Assembly: GCA_040290295.1 (NCBI GenBank)
Contig: PSMW01000018.1
Coordinates: 1 to 64,000, forward strand
Length of the DNA: 64,000 nt
Reading direction: 5' to 3'
Origin: CAADGV01 sp040290295
GTDB taxonomy: Bacteria; Bacteroidota; Ignavibacteria; UBA10030; UBA6906
Both the position numbers and the translations under genes were made by a program. Each line of letters starts with the position of its first letter. Position 1 is the stretch's first letter. Of this stretch, positions 26,222-35,829 are shown one piece after another. The notes beneath the pieces are model-generated. The model saw only the letters and a list, made by a program, of their open reading frames with translations, was not told the DNA's origin and searched no databases.

Positions 26222-27121
26222 TCAATAGGCTGCTTCGGTTGCGCGTGTGCGTTTCATGAAGAAGAGGCTGAAGCCGAGGAGGATGATGAAGATGACCATC
26301 GAGAGTGCGGCGGCGTACCCGTAGCGATACAAGTTGAACGCTGCCTTGTACACAAACGAGACGAGGATGTGTGTTTGATCGGACGGCTCGCCTCCATTAC
26401 TGACCAACCAGACGATGTTCAAGTTGTTGAATGTCCACACCGTACCGAGCGTGATGGCGGGAATCATGACCGGACGAATGAGCGGGATGGTGATGCGCCA
26501 AAGTTTGTGCCACCACGATGCGCCGTCGATATCCGCCGCTTCGTAGAGTTCATGCGGAATGCTTTGCAACGCGCCTAAGGCAATCACCATCATGAACGGA
26601 AAGCCGAGCCACACGTTCGTCAGAATACACCCAATGAATGCTTCGGTCGGACTCTTGAGCCACTCGACTGCAGGCAGGTGCATATATTTGGTGATGATGA
26701 GATTGAGTGCACCGTACTCATAGTTGAACATGCCCCGCCACGTCAAGGCGACGATATACTGCGGAATCGCCCACGGCAAAATGAGCAACGTCCGAAACAG
26801 TGGTTTGGCTTTCACATCCTTCTGGTTGAGCACCAAGGCAAGGAACACACCGATGACGACATGGAAGAAGACGTTCACCACCGTCCACACAATCGTCTTG
26901 GCGAAGATGGTATAGAAGTCCGGCTGCGTCGGCTCGGTGAAGACTTTGATGTATTGCTGGGGACCGATGATCGTCCAGTCCTTGATGTGGCGGAGGTTCA
27001 TATTCGAGAAGGAGATGACCACGTTGTACACGAAGGGATAGAAGACGACGGCGAAGAGGATGAGAAACGACGGTACGACGAGAAACGTGACGAACAGTTT
27101 GTGTTGAATGCGGTTAGTCAT
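26222..27121 (-). CDS. Maltodextrin-type ABC importer permease (MalF-like)
   Basis: Inner-membrane subunit, 299 residues, six helices, shorter than E. coli MalF and lacking its large periplasmic loop, as in most UgpA/MalF-type sugar permeases. The coupling motif is 'YEAADIDGASWWHKLWRITI'. ATG 27121 lies 8 bases after the binding-protein stop, and the frame-open upstream part is rejected because it overlaps that gene. Works with 25324-26151 and the lipoprotein at 27130. Confidence 0.93.
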   Translation of the reverse strand: MTNRIQHKLFVTFLVVPSFLILFAVVFYPFVYNVVISFSNMNLRHIKDWTIIGPQQYIKVFTEPTQPDFYTIFAKTIVWTVVNVFFHVVIGVFLALVLNQKDVKAKPLFRTLLILPWAIPQYIVALTWRGMFNYEYGALNLIITKYMHLPAVEWLKSPTEAFIGCILTNVWLGFPFMMVIALGALQSIPHELYEAADIDGASWWHKLWRITIPLIRPVMIPAITLGTVWTFNNLNIVWLVSNGGEPSDQTHILVSFVYKAAFNLYRYGYAAALSMVIFIILLGFSLFFMKRTRATEAAY

Positions 27122-27129
27122 GTCGGTGC

Positions 27130-28410
27130 CTATTCGTTCATTTCCTGAATCTTGCGCAGTGCGAGCGCCTGCATCTCCTTGGCAGCCTGGCGGGGCGTTT
27201 TCGACCCGCCCAGCACGGCTTGATAGCCGGGGCGCATGGCATCCCAAATAGCACGAAGCTCCGGCACAACGGGCATAGGCTTGCCGCGCTCGATCTGCAA
27301 CGCAGAGTTCCGCAAGATCTCATCGTTGCGCACGAATGCCGAGTTGAGTGCCTCTTTGCGTGTCGGCATTGTGCTGAGCGCACGCGCGGTTTCAAGTTGC
27401 TGTTCCGGTTCCATGAGGAAGCGCAAGAGTGTGAGCACGATTGGGCGCTTCTCTTCCGGCACGTTGGCGTTGAGCGAAAAACCTTTCGGCGAGACCATCG
27501 GTGCGCACCACAATCCCGTGCTAACGATCTTGGGCAAGGGCGCCACACCAATGTCGATGCCGGCTTTTTTATACCCCGCCCACGACCAATCGCCGTTGAT
27601 GATCATTGCGCTCTTCCCATCTTTGAACAACGCATCAGCGATGTTGTAGTCCGCTTCACTCGGAATGATCTTGTATCTATCGCGAAGGTCGCGAATGAAC
27701 TCGAGCGCCCGAATCATTCCTTCCGAATCGAGTGTCGGAACGCCGTCGTCGGTCATCACCCATCCGCCGAATCCGGTTAGGAACGGAATGAAGAAGAACG
27801 GCTCGGTGTAGTTCCAGCACAAGCCGTACTGATCCGGTTTCCCATCACCGTCCTTATCCACCGTCAGCCTCTTCCCGATCTCGATCAGCTCCACGTCTGT
27901 TTCCGGTGGCGTCTGCACCAACGCTTTGTTGTACACCAGCGTGAGATGGTTCCCCACTTTGTCGGCAATCTGGTAGAGATGCCCCTTGAAGTACGTGAGT
28001 CCTTTCGGGATGACGTTGTCGAGATACTTCGGGTCGAACAGCGACTCCAACGGCGCGATGATTCCCATGACTTCGAACGGTCCGACTTGGTCGGAGGGAC
28101 CGTACACAAGATCGGGACCCTGCCCGGCAATCGCTGCCACGATGAAGCCGGATCGCAATTCCTCCGTCTCCTTATAGATCGCCTCGGCAGTGATGCCCGG
28201 GTTCTGATCCATAAAGCGTTTCAACTGCGCCTCGAGAATCACGCGCTCATCCACGCGCATCTGATGCCAGATGACAATATGGTTAGGATTGACAGGACGT
28301 CTGCACCCGCTTGCAACGAGCGCCCCGACGGCGAGCGCACCAAGCAGGAAGCAACTCACACTCCGTCGCACGATGGACAGGGGTGGCGTCAGCATTCGAA
28401 GACCAAGCAT
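27130..28410 (-). CDS. Sugar ABC importer solute-binding lipoprotein (MalE-like)
   Basis: Family 1 extracellular binding protein, up to 426 residues. A lipobox 'GALVASGC' puts the lipidated Cys at residue 36 of the longest form. Mature features include 'HIVIWHQMRVDERVILEAQL', 'GPDLVYGPSDQVGPFEVMG', 'SAMIINGDWSWAGYKKAG' and 'PKGFSLNANVPEEKRP', typical of MalE/CycB-like maltodextrin receptors. Two starts (28410 and 28395) both overlap the end of the upstream GH13 gene, and neither has a clear ribosome site; the second forms ATGCTGA with that gene's stop. Cotranscribed with both permeases. Confidence 0.92.
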   Translation of the reverse strand: MLGLRMLTPPLSIVRRSVSCFLLGALAVGALVASGCRRPVNPNHIVIWHQMRVDERVILEAQLKRFMDQNPGITAEAIYKETEELRSGFIVAAIAGQGPDLVYGPSDQVGPFEVMGIIAPLESLFDPKYLDNVIPKGLTYFKGHLYQIADKVGNHLTLVYNKALVQTPPETDVELIEIGKRLTVDKDGDGKPDQYGLCWNYTEPFFFIPFLTGFGGWVMTDDGVPTLDSEGMIRALEFIRDLRDRYKIIPSEADYNIADALFKDGKSAMIINGDWSWAGYKKAGIDIGVAPLPKIVSTGLWCAPMVSPKGFSLNANVPEEKRPIVLTLLRFLMEPEQQLETARALSTMPTRKEALNSAFVRNDEILRNSALQIERGKPMPVVPELRAIWDAMRPGYQAVLGGSKTPRQAAKEMQALALRKIQEMNE

Positions 28411-30347
28411 TGACCCGCATGTACCTTAGTGTGCAGGTGTCCCTGCTTCACCTCGTAGTCTTTACCGCTGAGAAGATCGGTCACCGTGGACTTTCCCGTA
28501 TCCAACCGCACGTGCGCTTGTTCGGCAGCGTGATAGTTTGTATTGGTGACGATAACGATGCACTTGCGCGGTTGATCGGCGACGCGGGCGAACGCAAGAA
28601 TGTGCTCGTTGGGATCATTCAGCATGACGAACGACATCGGATTGGGGTCGACAACGCACTTGTGATACTTGCGGCGGATTGCGAGCACCTTCTTGACCCA
28701 CCAGGTGAACTGCTGTTTGTTCAGCCAGTTGTAAGCATACGCACTGAACAGCGGGAGCTTCTCCGAAGGAAAGTGTTTGAGTTGTTCGTTTGTGAAATCT
28801 AATCCCGTGTTGATCGGGTAGGTTTCGGCAAGCTCGTAGCCGGAATGAATGAACGGGATGCCGGGCAGGAAGCTATTGACCACCATCGCCCACATGCTAT
28901 ACGTGACACCGCCGGGACGCGCTGCTGCTCGAGGAGTGTTATGGTTTTCTGGCGTCGCGAAGAACGGTATGGGAAATCCTTCGGACGCGGCGCGTTTGCA
29001 GAAGGCACGCATGCGCGGCGGATGGTGCTCGTCGATCCACAGGAAGCCGAACACGGCGTTGTAGCCTTCCTCGCGACTGCGCCGCGTGATGGAGAAGTTC
29101 TCGTCCCAAAAGGCAAAGTCGGGATCGTACTTCCGCGCTGTAGCCACCATCTCGCGTTTCAACTCCATCGGCAACGCGTGCCCCATATCGATCATCACGC
29201 CGTCGATTTCGAATTCACGTTGATAGTACGGAATGATGCCGACAATGCGATCCCAGAGCGGGCGATTGATATTTTCGGGACGCGCGAGACGCTCGTCGTA
29301 CATGCGGATGGTATTGTACGCGATGTAATTGAAATCGGGATGCACGTAGAGCCGCAGGTACGTCACGTCGTCCCACGGAGGTTGGTTGTCGTCGGGAGGC
29401 CAATCGGCGAAGGCGCCGGGGATTTTCACACGCTGGCCATTTTCCAACACACCAATGTAGCGTCCGTTTTCCTTCACGACCGCCTCCGGTCTTGGCGGCT
29501 CGGTGAAGAAATCGCGATACACTTGATGCGGAGGAAGCAGATTCATGTAGTGATGCTCTCGCACTTGGTGATGAATCCGTTCCAGCTCTTCTTTGGTGAA
29601 GAGAGGCGAACCGTACCGCGATTCATCGGGATGCGACGGGTCGCGTTGGAGAATTTCTTCTCTGATCCAATACATCCATTCGGGATGTTCCTTTACCCAA
29701 TCGGAATCTTTCGCGGCGGTACGAAAGACGAATTCCACCACCACGCGCAGCCCGTAGTTGTGTGCCGCTTCGACGAACGCTTTAAACTCCGTCTTCGCGT
29801 CGAGTCCCAACAACGGCTCGGCGAGATTCTCATCCAGCTCGTACGGATTGCGGATAGCATACGGCGAGCCTAAGGTTCCCTTGTTCCCATCACGTCCGAT
29901 CGCCGTAATCGGCAATAAGTGCACGGTGTTTGCACCCAGTTTTTTGATATAGGGAAGCATCGCCAGCGCCTTCATAAAGGTACCCGTTTCGCGCACGCCA
30001 TCAGCGTTGACAGGCAAGTCCACCGTGCCGTTGCCGTTGTGATCGAAAGCTGCGGTTGTCCTCACGAACATGTTATAAATAATTGCCTCGCGACTCCACT
30101 CCCCTCCTGTCGGTTCTGGTTTCGGAGGGCGCTTTGCTTTCCTCGCTGCGCGAACGGCGTCGAGAAAGAACGCGAGAGGATGCACCTGCACGCGTTTCGG
30201 TGTACAGGGACCATCGACGTGTTCGCCCGGCAGCCAGAGCGATGGAACCGCGTAGTTGAATTTTTTCCCTTCCGTCTCTTTGATCTTCCTCCGTAACACC
30301 TCTTCGACAATCTCCAATGCGCTTGGTGGTTGGTATGGTTTCCCCAT
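28389..30347 (-). CDS. Cytoplasmic GH13-family protein with altered active-site motifs
   Basis: 652 residues, no signal peptide, so it should act on imported maltodextrins. The (beta/alpha)8 barrel of GH13 is clear and resembles maltosyltransferase-like members. Nucleophile region: 'EIDGVMIDMGHALP' (about residue 386); acid/base region: 'FAFWDENFS' (about 415); fourth region: 'ATPENHNTPRA' (about 467). Two normally near-invariant residues differ: Met replaces the Arg two before the nucleophile Asp, and Asn replaces the Asp of 'NHD'. It may be a non-hydrolytic transferase, a subfamily with its own motif, or inactive. It ends inside the binding-protein start and begins 2 bases after the GH57 stop. 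Confidence 0.85.
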   Translation of the reverse strand: MGKPYQPPSALEIVEEVLRRKIKETEGKKFNYAVPSLWLPGEHVDGPCTPKRVQVHPLAFFLDAVRAARKAKRPPKPEPTGGEWSREAIIYNMFVRTTAAFDHNGNGTVDLPVNADGVRETGTFMKALAMLPYIKKLGANTVHLLPITAIGRDGNKGTLGSPYAIRNPYELDENLAEPLLGLDAKTEFKAFVEAAHNYGLRVVVEFVFRTAAKDSDWVKEHPEWMYWIREEILQRDPSHPDESRYGSPLFTKEELERIHHQVREHHYMNLLPPHQVYRDFFTEPPRPEAVVKENGRYIGVLENGQRVKIPGAFADWPPDDNQPPWDDVTYLRLYVHPDFNYIAYNTIRMYDERLARPENINRPLWDRIVGIIPYYQREFEIDGVMIDMGHALPMELKREMVATARKYDPDFAFWDENFSITRRSREEGYNAVFGFLWIDEHHPPRMRAFCKRAASEGFPIPFFATPENHNTPRAAARPGGVTYSMWAMVVNSFLPGIPFIHSGYELAETYPINTGLDFTNEQLKHFPSEKLPLFSAYAYNWLNKQQFTWWVKKVLAIRRKYHKCVVDPNPMSFVMLNDPNEHILAFARVADQPRKCIVIVTNTNYHAAEQAHVRLDTGKSTVTDLLSGKDYEVKQGHLHTKVHAGQCLVFEC

Positions 30348-30349
30348 AG

Positions 30350-33070
30350 CTATCTCTTTCCGAAGGTATCCCGCACAATGAGTAGTGAGTCGGCAGTCGT
30401 TGGAACCACCAGACTACGGTTTTCTAAGGGAAACTCTTCACTCGGCGCCCACTCGCCTTTGCGACCGCTATTGGTGTACTTATATTGGACGGAAGCACCG
30501 GCAGTCAGCGTAAGGCGCAACGACCACACCCCGTCGCCGGCACGTGCATCGCCATGAGTTCCGTCGTCGTACATGCGCACGAGGTTTGGCGTCCATGCGC
30601 CAAGCTCCGGCAGATTGCCGGCGATGTAAATTGCATCCACGACGGTTTTGTTCGAAGCATCGACGGTGAACACGACTTCACGTGCATCCTTCACGCCTCG
30701 CGCCATCACTCCAGTTCCCCCGTGGTCCGCTACGGGTTTTGCATCACTGCCAGTGTTTTGAGCGATGAGCGGTGGGAAGTCGCGTTGAGGCATCTGCGCG
30801 CCCGCCCGGCCTGCGAACGTGTACACATTCTTGAGATGAGTCCGGAAGGCTTCATCGAAAGGCTTATCGCCCGCAGGTGCCGTCTGATCGTTACCGTACC
30901 ACCAGAACCAATCAGAACCCTCCGCAGCGTAGATTGCCTCATACGCCATGAATGCGTACCATGCCTTCGTTCCGCGAGGAGGCGGCGGGGTGAACGGATC
31001 AGGTTGCTTCAGCCCGCTACGTTCCAAGTCGGCTCGCGCGCGCAACAGATATTCCCAAGCGGCATTCTCTTCCCTCTCGCCGATCCACGTATCGAAATTC
31101 GCGTTGATCCACGAGCCGGGCCACAAGCGCCGCATGGCGGGAAGAGACTCCAACGGATGCGGTTCGACACCGCGTGCAGGGTTACCGAAAATGTATTCAG
31201 ACATGGTGGTCGTAATGATCTGTCGCGACTCGTACAACCTGCTCAATTTCCGATAAAGCGCATTCAAGAACTCTTTCCCATCCATATCGTGCCGGTACCA
31301 TTCCCAGGCGTTCTCTCCGTCGAGAATAACCGTGATCAGAACATCCGGCTCGTAGGTGGTCGGCGCCCGCGCAAGAAGAGTGCGGATGAAATCCTCCGCT
31401 GCTTCTTCCCCCTTATAGTTTTGATATTTGAAGCCGATACGGTCGGAAAGCTCCGTGTCGCGAAAAACGAGCGCAAGCCACTGCGTATCGCCTTTCGCAT
31501 CCGTGCCTGCTTCGAATCGAAACGGCGTTGTGTTCGGAATGATACCATGGCCAAGTTGGTCGAGTGGCTCGCAGCGGCGCAACACGTTCACATCGGTCGC
31601 AGCCCACCAAATGCCGTACGTGCGGAAGATGGGAAGTATCGGTTGTGCCACTGCACCTTCGGCGGGCCACATCCCTGTCGGTGGTGCACCGAACAACTGC
31701 CTGTAGAACGCTATTGCTTTTGCGACTTGCACCTCTGCGTCGCGCGCATACGCAAACCGCGGCGGCAGCACATCGTTCGGTTGGCACTCTGCTGCAATAT
31801 CCGAATCATAAATGAGAGGAAGAATGGGATGATAGAACGGCGTGGTAATGACGTCGATCTGACCCGTTCGTCGCTGCCGATCGTACCGTAGCTGCTTGTG
31901 CATCGGAACGACGTTCGCCATCACTTTGTAGGCTTCCACAAGGATACGACGGCAATCGGCTTCCGTGACGCGCCGCTTCAAGAGGAACTGTTGCTCTTTT
32001 TCTCGAAACACGACGAGATCACGCAGATCACACACATCGCCGCTGGGCAGGCGGACTGCACCCCGGAGGAAGTCGGGATCGAAATGAGCGAGGTAGAAGA
32101 AGAACTTCAGCTCTCGCATCTCTTGTTCGGTGAAAGGATTCATGCCCGGGCGCATCGTGTGCGCAAGTTTCTCTTTCAGTGCACGATACTCGGGAAAGCG
32201 TTCGATCATCACTTCACTGACACCGAATGCGTTCCACGTGTTCTTGAACAGGTGTGCTTGATCGGCGCTATCGAACCACGCGGTCGGCTTCAGCATCATA
32301 TCTACCCATGGATCGGTCTTCCCCTTCCACGCTTGCAGGAATCGCTGCGCCGCGATCGTATTCCGCTTCGTGTCAACGAACGGTTGCAGCCGCTTCACGT
32401 AATATTCTTGAAGCTGATACAGTAGCGAGGATGTAAGATTGATGTTGCAATGCACGTGCGGGTAGCTCCTCAGCAGTGCTGCCATATCGTAATAGTCCTT
32501 CGTGGCGTGCGTCCGTACCCAGGGACCCTCCAGTCGATCGATAGCAGGATTGAGATACAACGGCTGATGTTGATGCCAGATGATGTTGAGATGCAGTGGC
32601 TTGCGATCAGGCGTGGGTGGATACTGGTCGGTGGGGTTCGAAGCCACAGCGGGAGGAACGGATGTACGCGCGATGCTTCCATCCTCTCGTACCACAAAAA
32701 CGGAATTCTTGCCGGTGTTGTTGTAGTTGTCCACGACCGCGGGATTGTGCGGGTCGCGTACATATTTTTCGCGGTTCACCAGAAAGAGATACTGGTAGAT
32801 GCCGGGCTCGAGCTTGATGGTAACGAACCACGCTCCCGCATCCGTTTTGCGCATGGGGTGGGCATCTTTCGACCAGGCATTGAAATCCCCGACAAGTGCG
32901 ACCGCAGTGTATCCGTCATCCACCAATTCGAACCGAACGCCTTCCTTCGTCGAAGTTGGTTGTGCACGCCCAACGATCGCAGCAGCAATGACACTTCCCG
33001 CGAGAAACATCCACGCGCGGCAAGCCACTCCACACAACGAGCCATCACGACTTCTGCGCAAGCGTCTCAT
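30350..33070 (-). CDS. Exported GH57 amylase-type enzyme with two starch-binding modules
   Basis: 906 residues. ATG 33070 has AAGGAG 7 bases upstream and begins a signal-type leader ending near 'IVGRAQPTS'. Domain order: CBM48-like module (about 40-130, 'VALVGDFNAWSKDAHPM', 'GIYQYLFLVN'); GH57 catalytic barrel with motif 1 'HQHQPLY' (about 166), the nucleophile Glu in 'MWPAEGAV' (about 469) and the acid Asp in 'ILDGENAWEWY' (about 584); C-terminal CBM20-like module ('IYIAGNLPELGAWTPN', about 800-890). There is no T9SS tail, so it may be periplasmic. GH57 members include alpha-amylase, amylopullulanase and glucanotransferase; which one cannot be decided. Confidence 0.9.
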   Translation of the reverse strand: MRRLRRSRDGSLCGVACRAWMFLAGSVIAAAIVGRAQPTSTKEGVRFELVDDGYTAVALVGDFNAWSKDAHPMRKTDAGAWFVTIKLEPGIYQYLFLVNREKYVRDPHNPAVVDNYNNTGKNSVFVVREDGSIARTSVPPAVASNPTDQYPPTPDRKPLHLNIIWHQHQPLYLNPAIDRLEGPWVRTHATKDYYDMAALLRSYPHVHCNINLTSSLLYQLQEYYVKRLQPFVDTKRNTIAAQRFLQAWKGKTDPWVDMMLKPTAWFDSADQAHLFKNTWNAFGVSEVMIERFPEYRALKEKLAHTMRPGMNPFTEQEMRELKFFFYLAHFDPDFLRGAVRLPSGDVCDLRDLVVFREKEQQFLLKRRVTEADCRRILVEAYKVMANVVPMHKQLRYDRQRRTGQIDVITTPFYHPILPLIYDSDIAAECQPNDVLPPRFAYARDAEVQVAKAIAFYRQLFGAPPTGMWPAEGAVAQPILPIFRTYGIWWAATDVNVLRRCEPLDQLGHGIIPNTTPFRFEAGTDAKGDTQWLALVFRDTELSDRIGFKYQNYKGEEAAEDFIRTLLARAPTTYEPDVLITVILDGENAWEWYRHDMDGKEFLNALYRKLSRLYESRQIITTTMSEYIFGNPARGVEPHPLESLPAMRRLWPGSWINANFDTWIGEREENAAWEYLLRARADLERSGLKQPDPFTPPPPRGTKAWYAFMAYEAIYAAEGSDWFWWYGNDQTAPAGDKPFDEAFRTHLKNVYTFAGRAGAQMPQRDFPPLIAQNTGSDAKPVADHGGTGVMARGVKDAREVVFTVDASNKTVVDAIYIAGNLPELGAWTPNLVRMYDDGTHGDARAGDGVWSLRLTLTAGASVQYKYTNSGRKGEWAPSEEFPLENRSLVVPTTADSLLIVRDTFGKR

Positions 33071-33085
33071 CGAAAACTCCTTGGG

Positions 33086-35794
33086 CTACCGTATCAGGAG
33101 CATGCGCTTCGTCTCGGCGAATGTGCCGGAGGTGAGGCGATAAAGATAGACACCACTTGCCAAGCCCGTTGCATCGAAGCGTGCCTCGTACGAACCCGCC
33201 TTCAAGTTCTCGTTCACCAGTGTTCGCACTTCACGCCCGAGGATATCGAACACCTTCAGCGAAACGAACCTGGAGCTTGGAACTTCAAACCTGATGATTG
33301 TTGAGGGATTGAACGGGTTGGGATAGTTCTGCCTCAACGCAAAGGCAGTCGGCACCGAGCCGTTGCTTTGCTTCACGTCGTTGATGATGCTGTCGGGGAA
33401 GCTTGAAAAACACAGCGCGGTATTTGCCGGTACCATCATGCTCGGCACCACGCCGCCGCTGACGGTGAGCGTTGACTGATCAACGATGTTATAGAATGTG
33501 CCGCTTCCGACCCACGGCACATTCGTAACCGTTTGGGCCGCGTTCGTGAGATTGGCGAGGGCAACGAAGCGCGCACTCGTCGTCGTGTCCTCGAAGCCCC
33601 ACACCAACGTTCGTTGCGCGTCGTACCGATACAATCTTCGGAGCACACCGTTGTACAATGCAGGATTCCGTTTGCGCTGGCGAATGAGTGTTTTGTACCA
33701 AGCGAAGTGCGACTGCCCGCGCTGCGTGGGATACAAACTCCACTCCACGGGCCTATAAGTCAACCGCTCGCCGCCCGTTTGCCAACCGCGCGGCGCGCTG
33801 AATTCCTGCCCCTCCCACAACATCGGAATACCGAGAGAGGCAAAGATGAATGTTGCGTAGAGTTTATCTCGTTGGAGTGCTTCGTTCAGCGGCACGCCTT
33901 GGAACGTGATCATCTCATACAACACGGATTGCTCGTCGTGATTGTTCGTATGGTTGACCGGCTCGGCTCTGCTCGCGTAGCGTCCGGGCGATGAAGGAAT
34001 ATCGTTGCCGGGATACGCGCCAAGATCGATCACCAAATCCTCGAGGCGTTGGAGCGTTCGATTGCGGAACCGAGCCTCATCGAACATCTCGTCGTGAAAG
34101 CTGTCGTGCCAACCACCGGTCAAACCGCTGTAGTAAATCAGAGCAGGGCTTTCCGGCAGATGCTCGGCGATTTGGTAGATGCGCCCTTGGTATTCTTGAT
34201 CGATGCGATTTGCCCAGCCGAGGATGCCCTTCGTCGGCTCGTTCACGTTCCATCCGATCCCTTGAGTGTAGTCGTACCGAAATCCGTCCACGCGGTATTC
34301 ATCGATCCACATCTTCAACGCCGTGTACACATACTCTTGCGTCTCTGGTGTCCAATGGTCCATATCTTGAAAGAAACAGAGATCATCTTCATTGAAACGA
34401 CGATCGTTACAGTCTTTGAAGTACGGGCTTGAGGTATCCGGCTGCATTTGCCAGAGCGGACCGAGATCGTTGAGATGATTGAACACAACATCCAATATCA
34501 CGGCGATACCGCGAGCATGAGCAGAATCCACGAACACTTTGAAATCGCGGGGCGTGCCGTACGCCGGCTCGATGGCAAAATGATGGCTCACGTCGTATCC
34601 CCACGAAAAGCCCGAGCGTCCGATCAACCCGTAATCGGTAATCGGCATCAACTCCACGGCGTTGATCCCGAGCGAGTCGAGGTACGGGAGTAATGTGGTA
34701 AGATGGGAGAAGCCGGCTTGACCGCCGCCGAGACCGTAATAACCGCCGGCAAACTCACCGACGTGCAATTCGTAAATGACAAGCTTGTTGAGCGGTGGAC
34801 GCTGGTAGTTGGTCGATCGCCAAAGGTAGTTGTCGGCACTCAGTCCTTCGGGACCGATCGTGAAGCGCGTGCCGTACGTGCCGTTGTAGCGTCCCCACGG
34901 ATCGTTGATCAGATTGCCGCTGGCAGTTTGGTACTGATACTCGTACGTCCCCGGAGGCAGTGAAAGATTGATCCAGAAATCATTTGTCGTCGGGTTCTTT
35001 CTCATGAAGACGGGCGTCGCACTCGTCACCGGCTGCCCGAGCGGAGCAACGCGCAAAGCAACAAAGTTGGTTCCGCCTACTCTCAACCGAAAAGTCGTGG
35101 AATCGTTCGAGGCTGGACTCGGAAGCGTCACTCCATGCTTTGCGTACGGCGGCAATGGCGCAAGGGGCGGACCGCCGACTTGCACGAGAAAGCTCACCGT
35201 ATCCAGCGTGTTCCCTGCTCGAAGGATGACAGTGTGCATACCGTTGCTCATCGGAGTCGGAACGGTGTAGCTCATTTGCTTCGTCGAGAAGTTGTAGGAA
35301 CTGCCAATACCGCTGATGGTGTTGCCGTCGATTGTCAACGCAAGTTGGGATGTATCGAACACTGTACCGACTTTCGGAAAAATGTATGCAGTGATGGTCG
35401 GCCTGTCGGTGTTCACGGAGCCGGTTCGTTGATTGGGAAGAAAATGGTAGATGGTCGGGTCTTTGACGATGATGAACGAATTATCGTTGTCCGAGGGATT
35501 GACGTGATGATTGAGTGGATCGTTGGGCCACACCGTCACGCCGTTGTAGTAGAATTTGTATTGGTACGCACCGGGAATCGGTGCAGGTGCCCCGCCAACC
35601 GCCAAGCGAGCGTCGCGAGTCCAGAGTGTTCCGCCGCGATAGGTCATGGTCGTACTCCAGCCGTTGAATTGACCCGGCACAGATAATCCCGTCGGGAATC
35701 CTTCGATATTATAGCGAAACGTTACATCGACGCTATCCTGCGCGACTGCACGCCCACAGCACAGCATCGCAGCAACCATCAGCACCCATTTCAT
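33086..35794 (-). CDS. T9SS-secreted GH13 enzyme (amylase/branching-type)
   Basis: 902 residues, start ATG 35794 with AAGGAG upstream and a signal peptide (MKWVLMVAAMLCCGRAVAQ). N-terminal CBM48-like module ('GLSVPGQFNGWSTTM'), Ig-like and second E-set modules to about residue 330, then the GH13 barrel. 'ILDVVFNHLND', the nucleophile in 'VDGFRYDYTQ' (about 505), the acid in 'YQIAEHLPE' (about 541) and 'HTNNHDEQ' (about 618) are all present, so it should be active. The layout resembles branching enzyme/isoamylase relatives. A T9SS sorting domain follows ('NYPNPFNPSTIIRFEV', ending 'GVYLYRLTSG...MLLIR'), so it is outside the cell or on its surface. Confidence 0.92.
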   Translation of the reverse strand: MKWVLMVAAMLCCGRAVAQDSVDVTFRYNIEGFPTGLSVPGQFNGWSTTMTYRGGTLWTRDARLAVGGAPAPIPGAYQYKFYYNGVTVWPNDPLNHHVNPSDNDNSFIIVKDPTIYHFLPNQRTGSVNTDRPTITAYIFPKVGTVFDTSQLALTIDGNTISGIGSSYNFSTKQMSYTVPTPMSNGMHTVILRAGNTLDTVSFLVQVGGPPLAPLPPYAKHGVTLPSPASNDSTTFRLRVGGTNFVALRVAPLGQPVTSATPVFMRKNPTTNDFWINLSLPPGTYEYQYQTASGNLINDPWGRYNGTYGTRFTIGPEGLSADNYLWRSTNYQRPPLNKLVIYELHVGEFAGGYYGLGGGQAGFSHLTTLLPYLDSLGINAVELMPITDYGLIGRSGFSWGYDVSHHFAIEPAYGTPRDFKVFVDSAHARGIAVILDVVFNHLNDLGPLWQMQPDTSSPYFKDCNDRRFNEDDLCFFQDMDHWTPETQEYVYTALKMWIDEYRVDGFRYDYTQGIGWNVNEPTKGILGWANRIDQEYQGRIYQIAEHLPESPALIYYSGLTGGWHDSFHDEMFDEARFRNRTLQRLEDLVIDLGAYPGNDIPSSPGRYASRAEPVNHTNNHDEQSVLYEMITFQGVPLNEALQRDKLYATFIFASLGIPMLWEGQEFSAPRGWQTGGERLTYRPVEWSLYPTQRGQSHFAWYKTLIRQRKRNPALYNGVLRRLYRYDAQRTLVWGFEDTTTSARFVALANLTNAAQTVTNVPWVGSGTFYNIVDQSTLTVSGGVVPSMMVPANTALCFSSFPDSIINDVKQSNGSVPTAFALRQNYPNPFNPSTIIRFEVPSSRFVSLKVFDILGREVRTLVNENLKAGSYEARFDATGLASGVYLYRLTSGTFAETKRMLLIR

Positions 35795-35829
35795 AAGCGG
35801 CTCCTTTTTGTTTGAAGTATCACATGATA

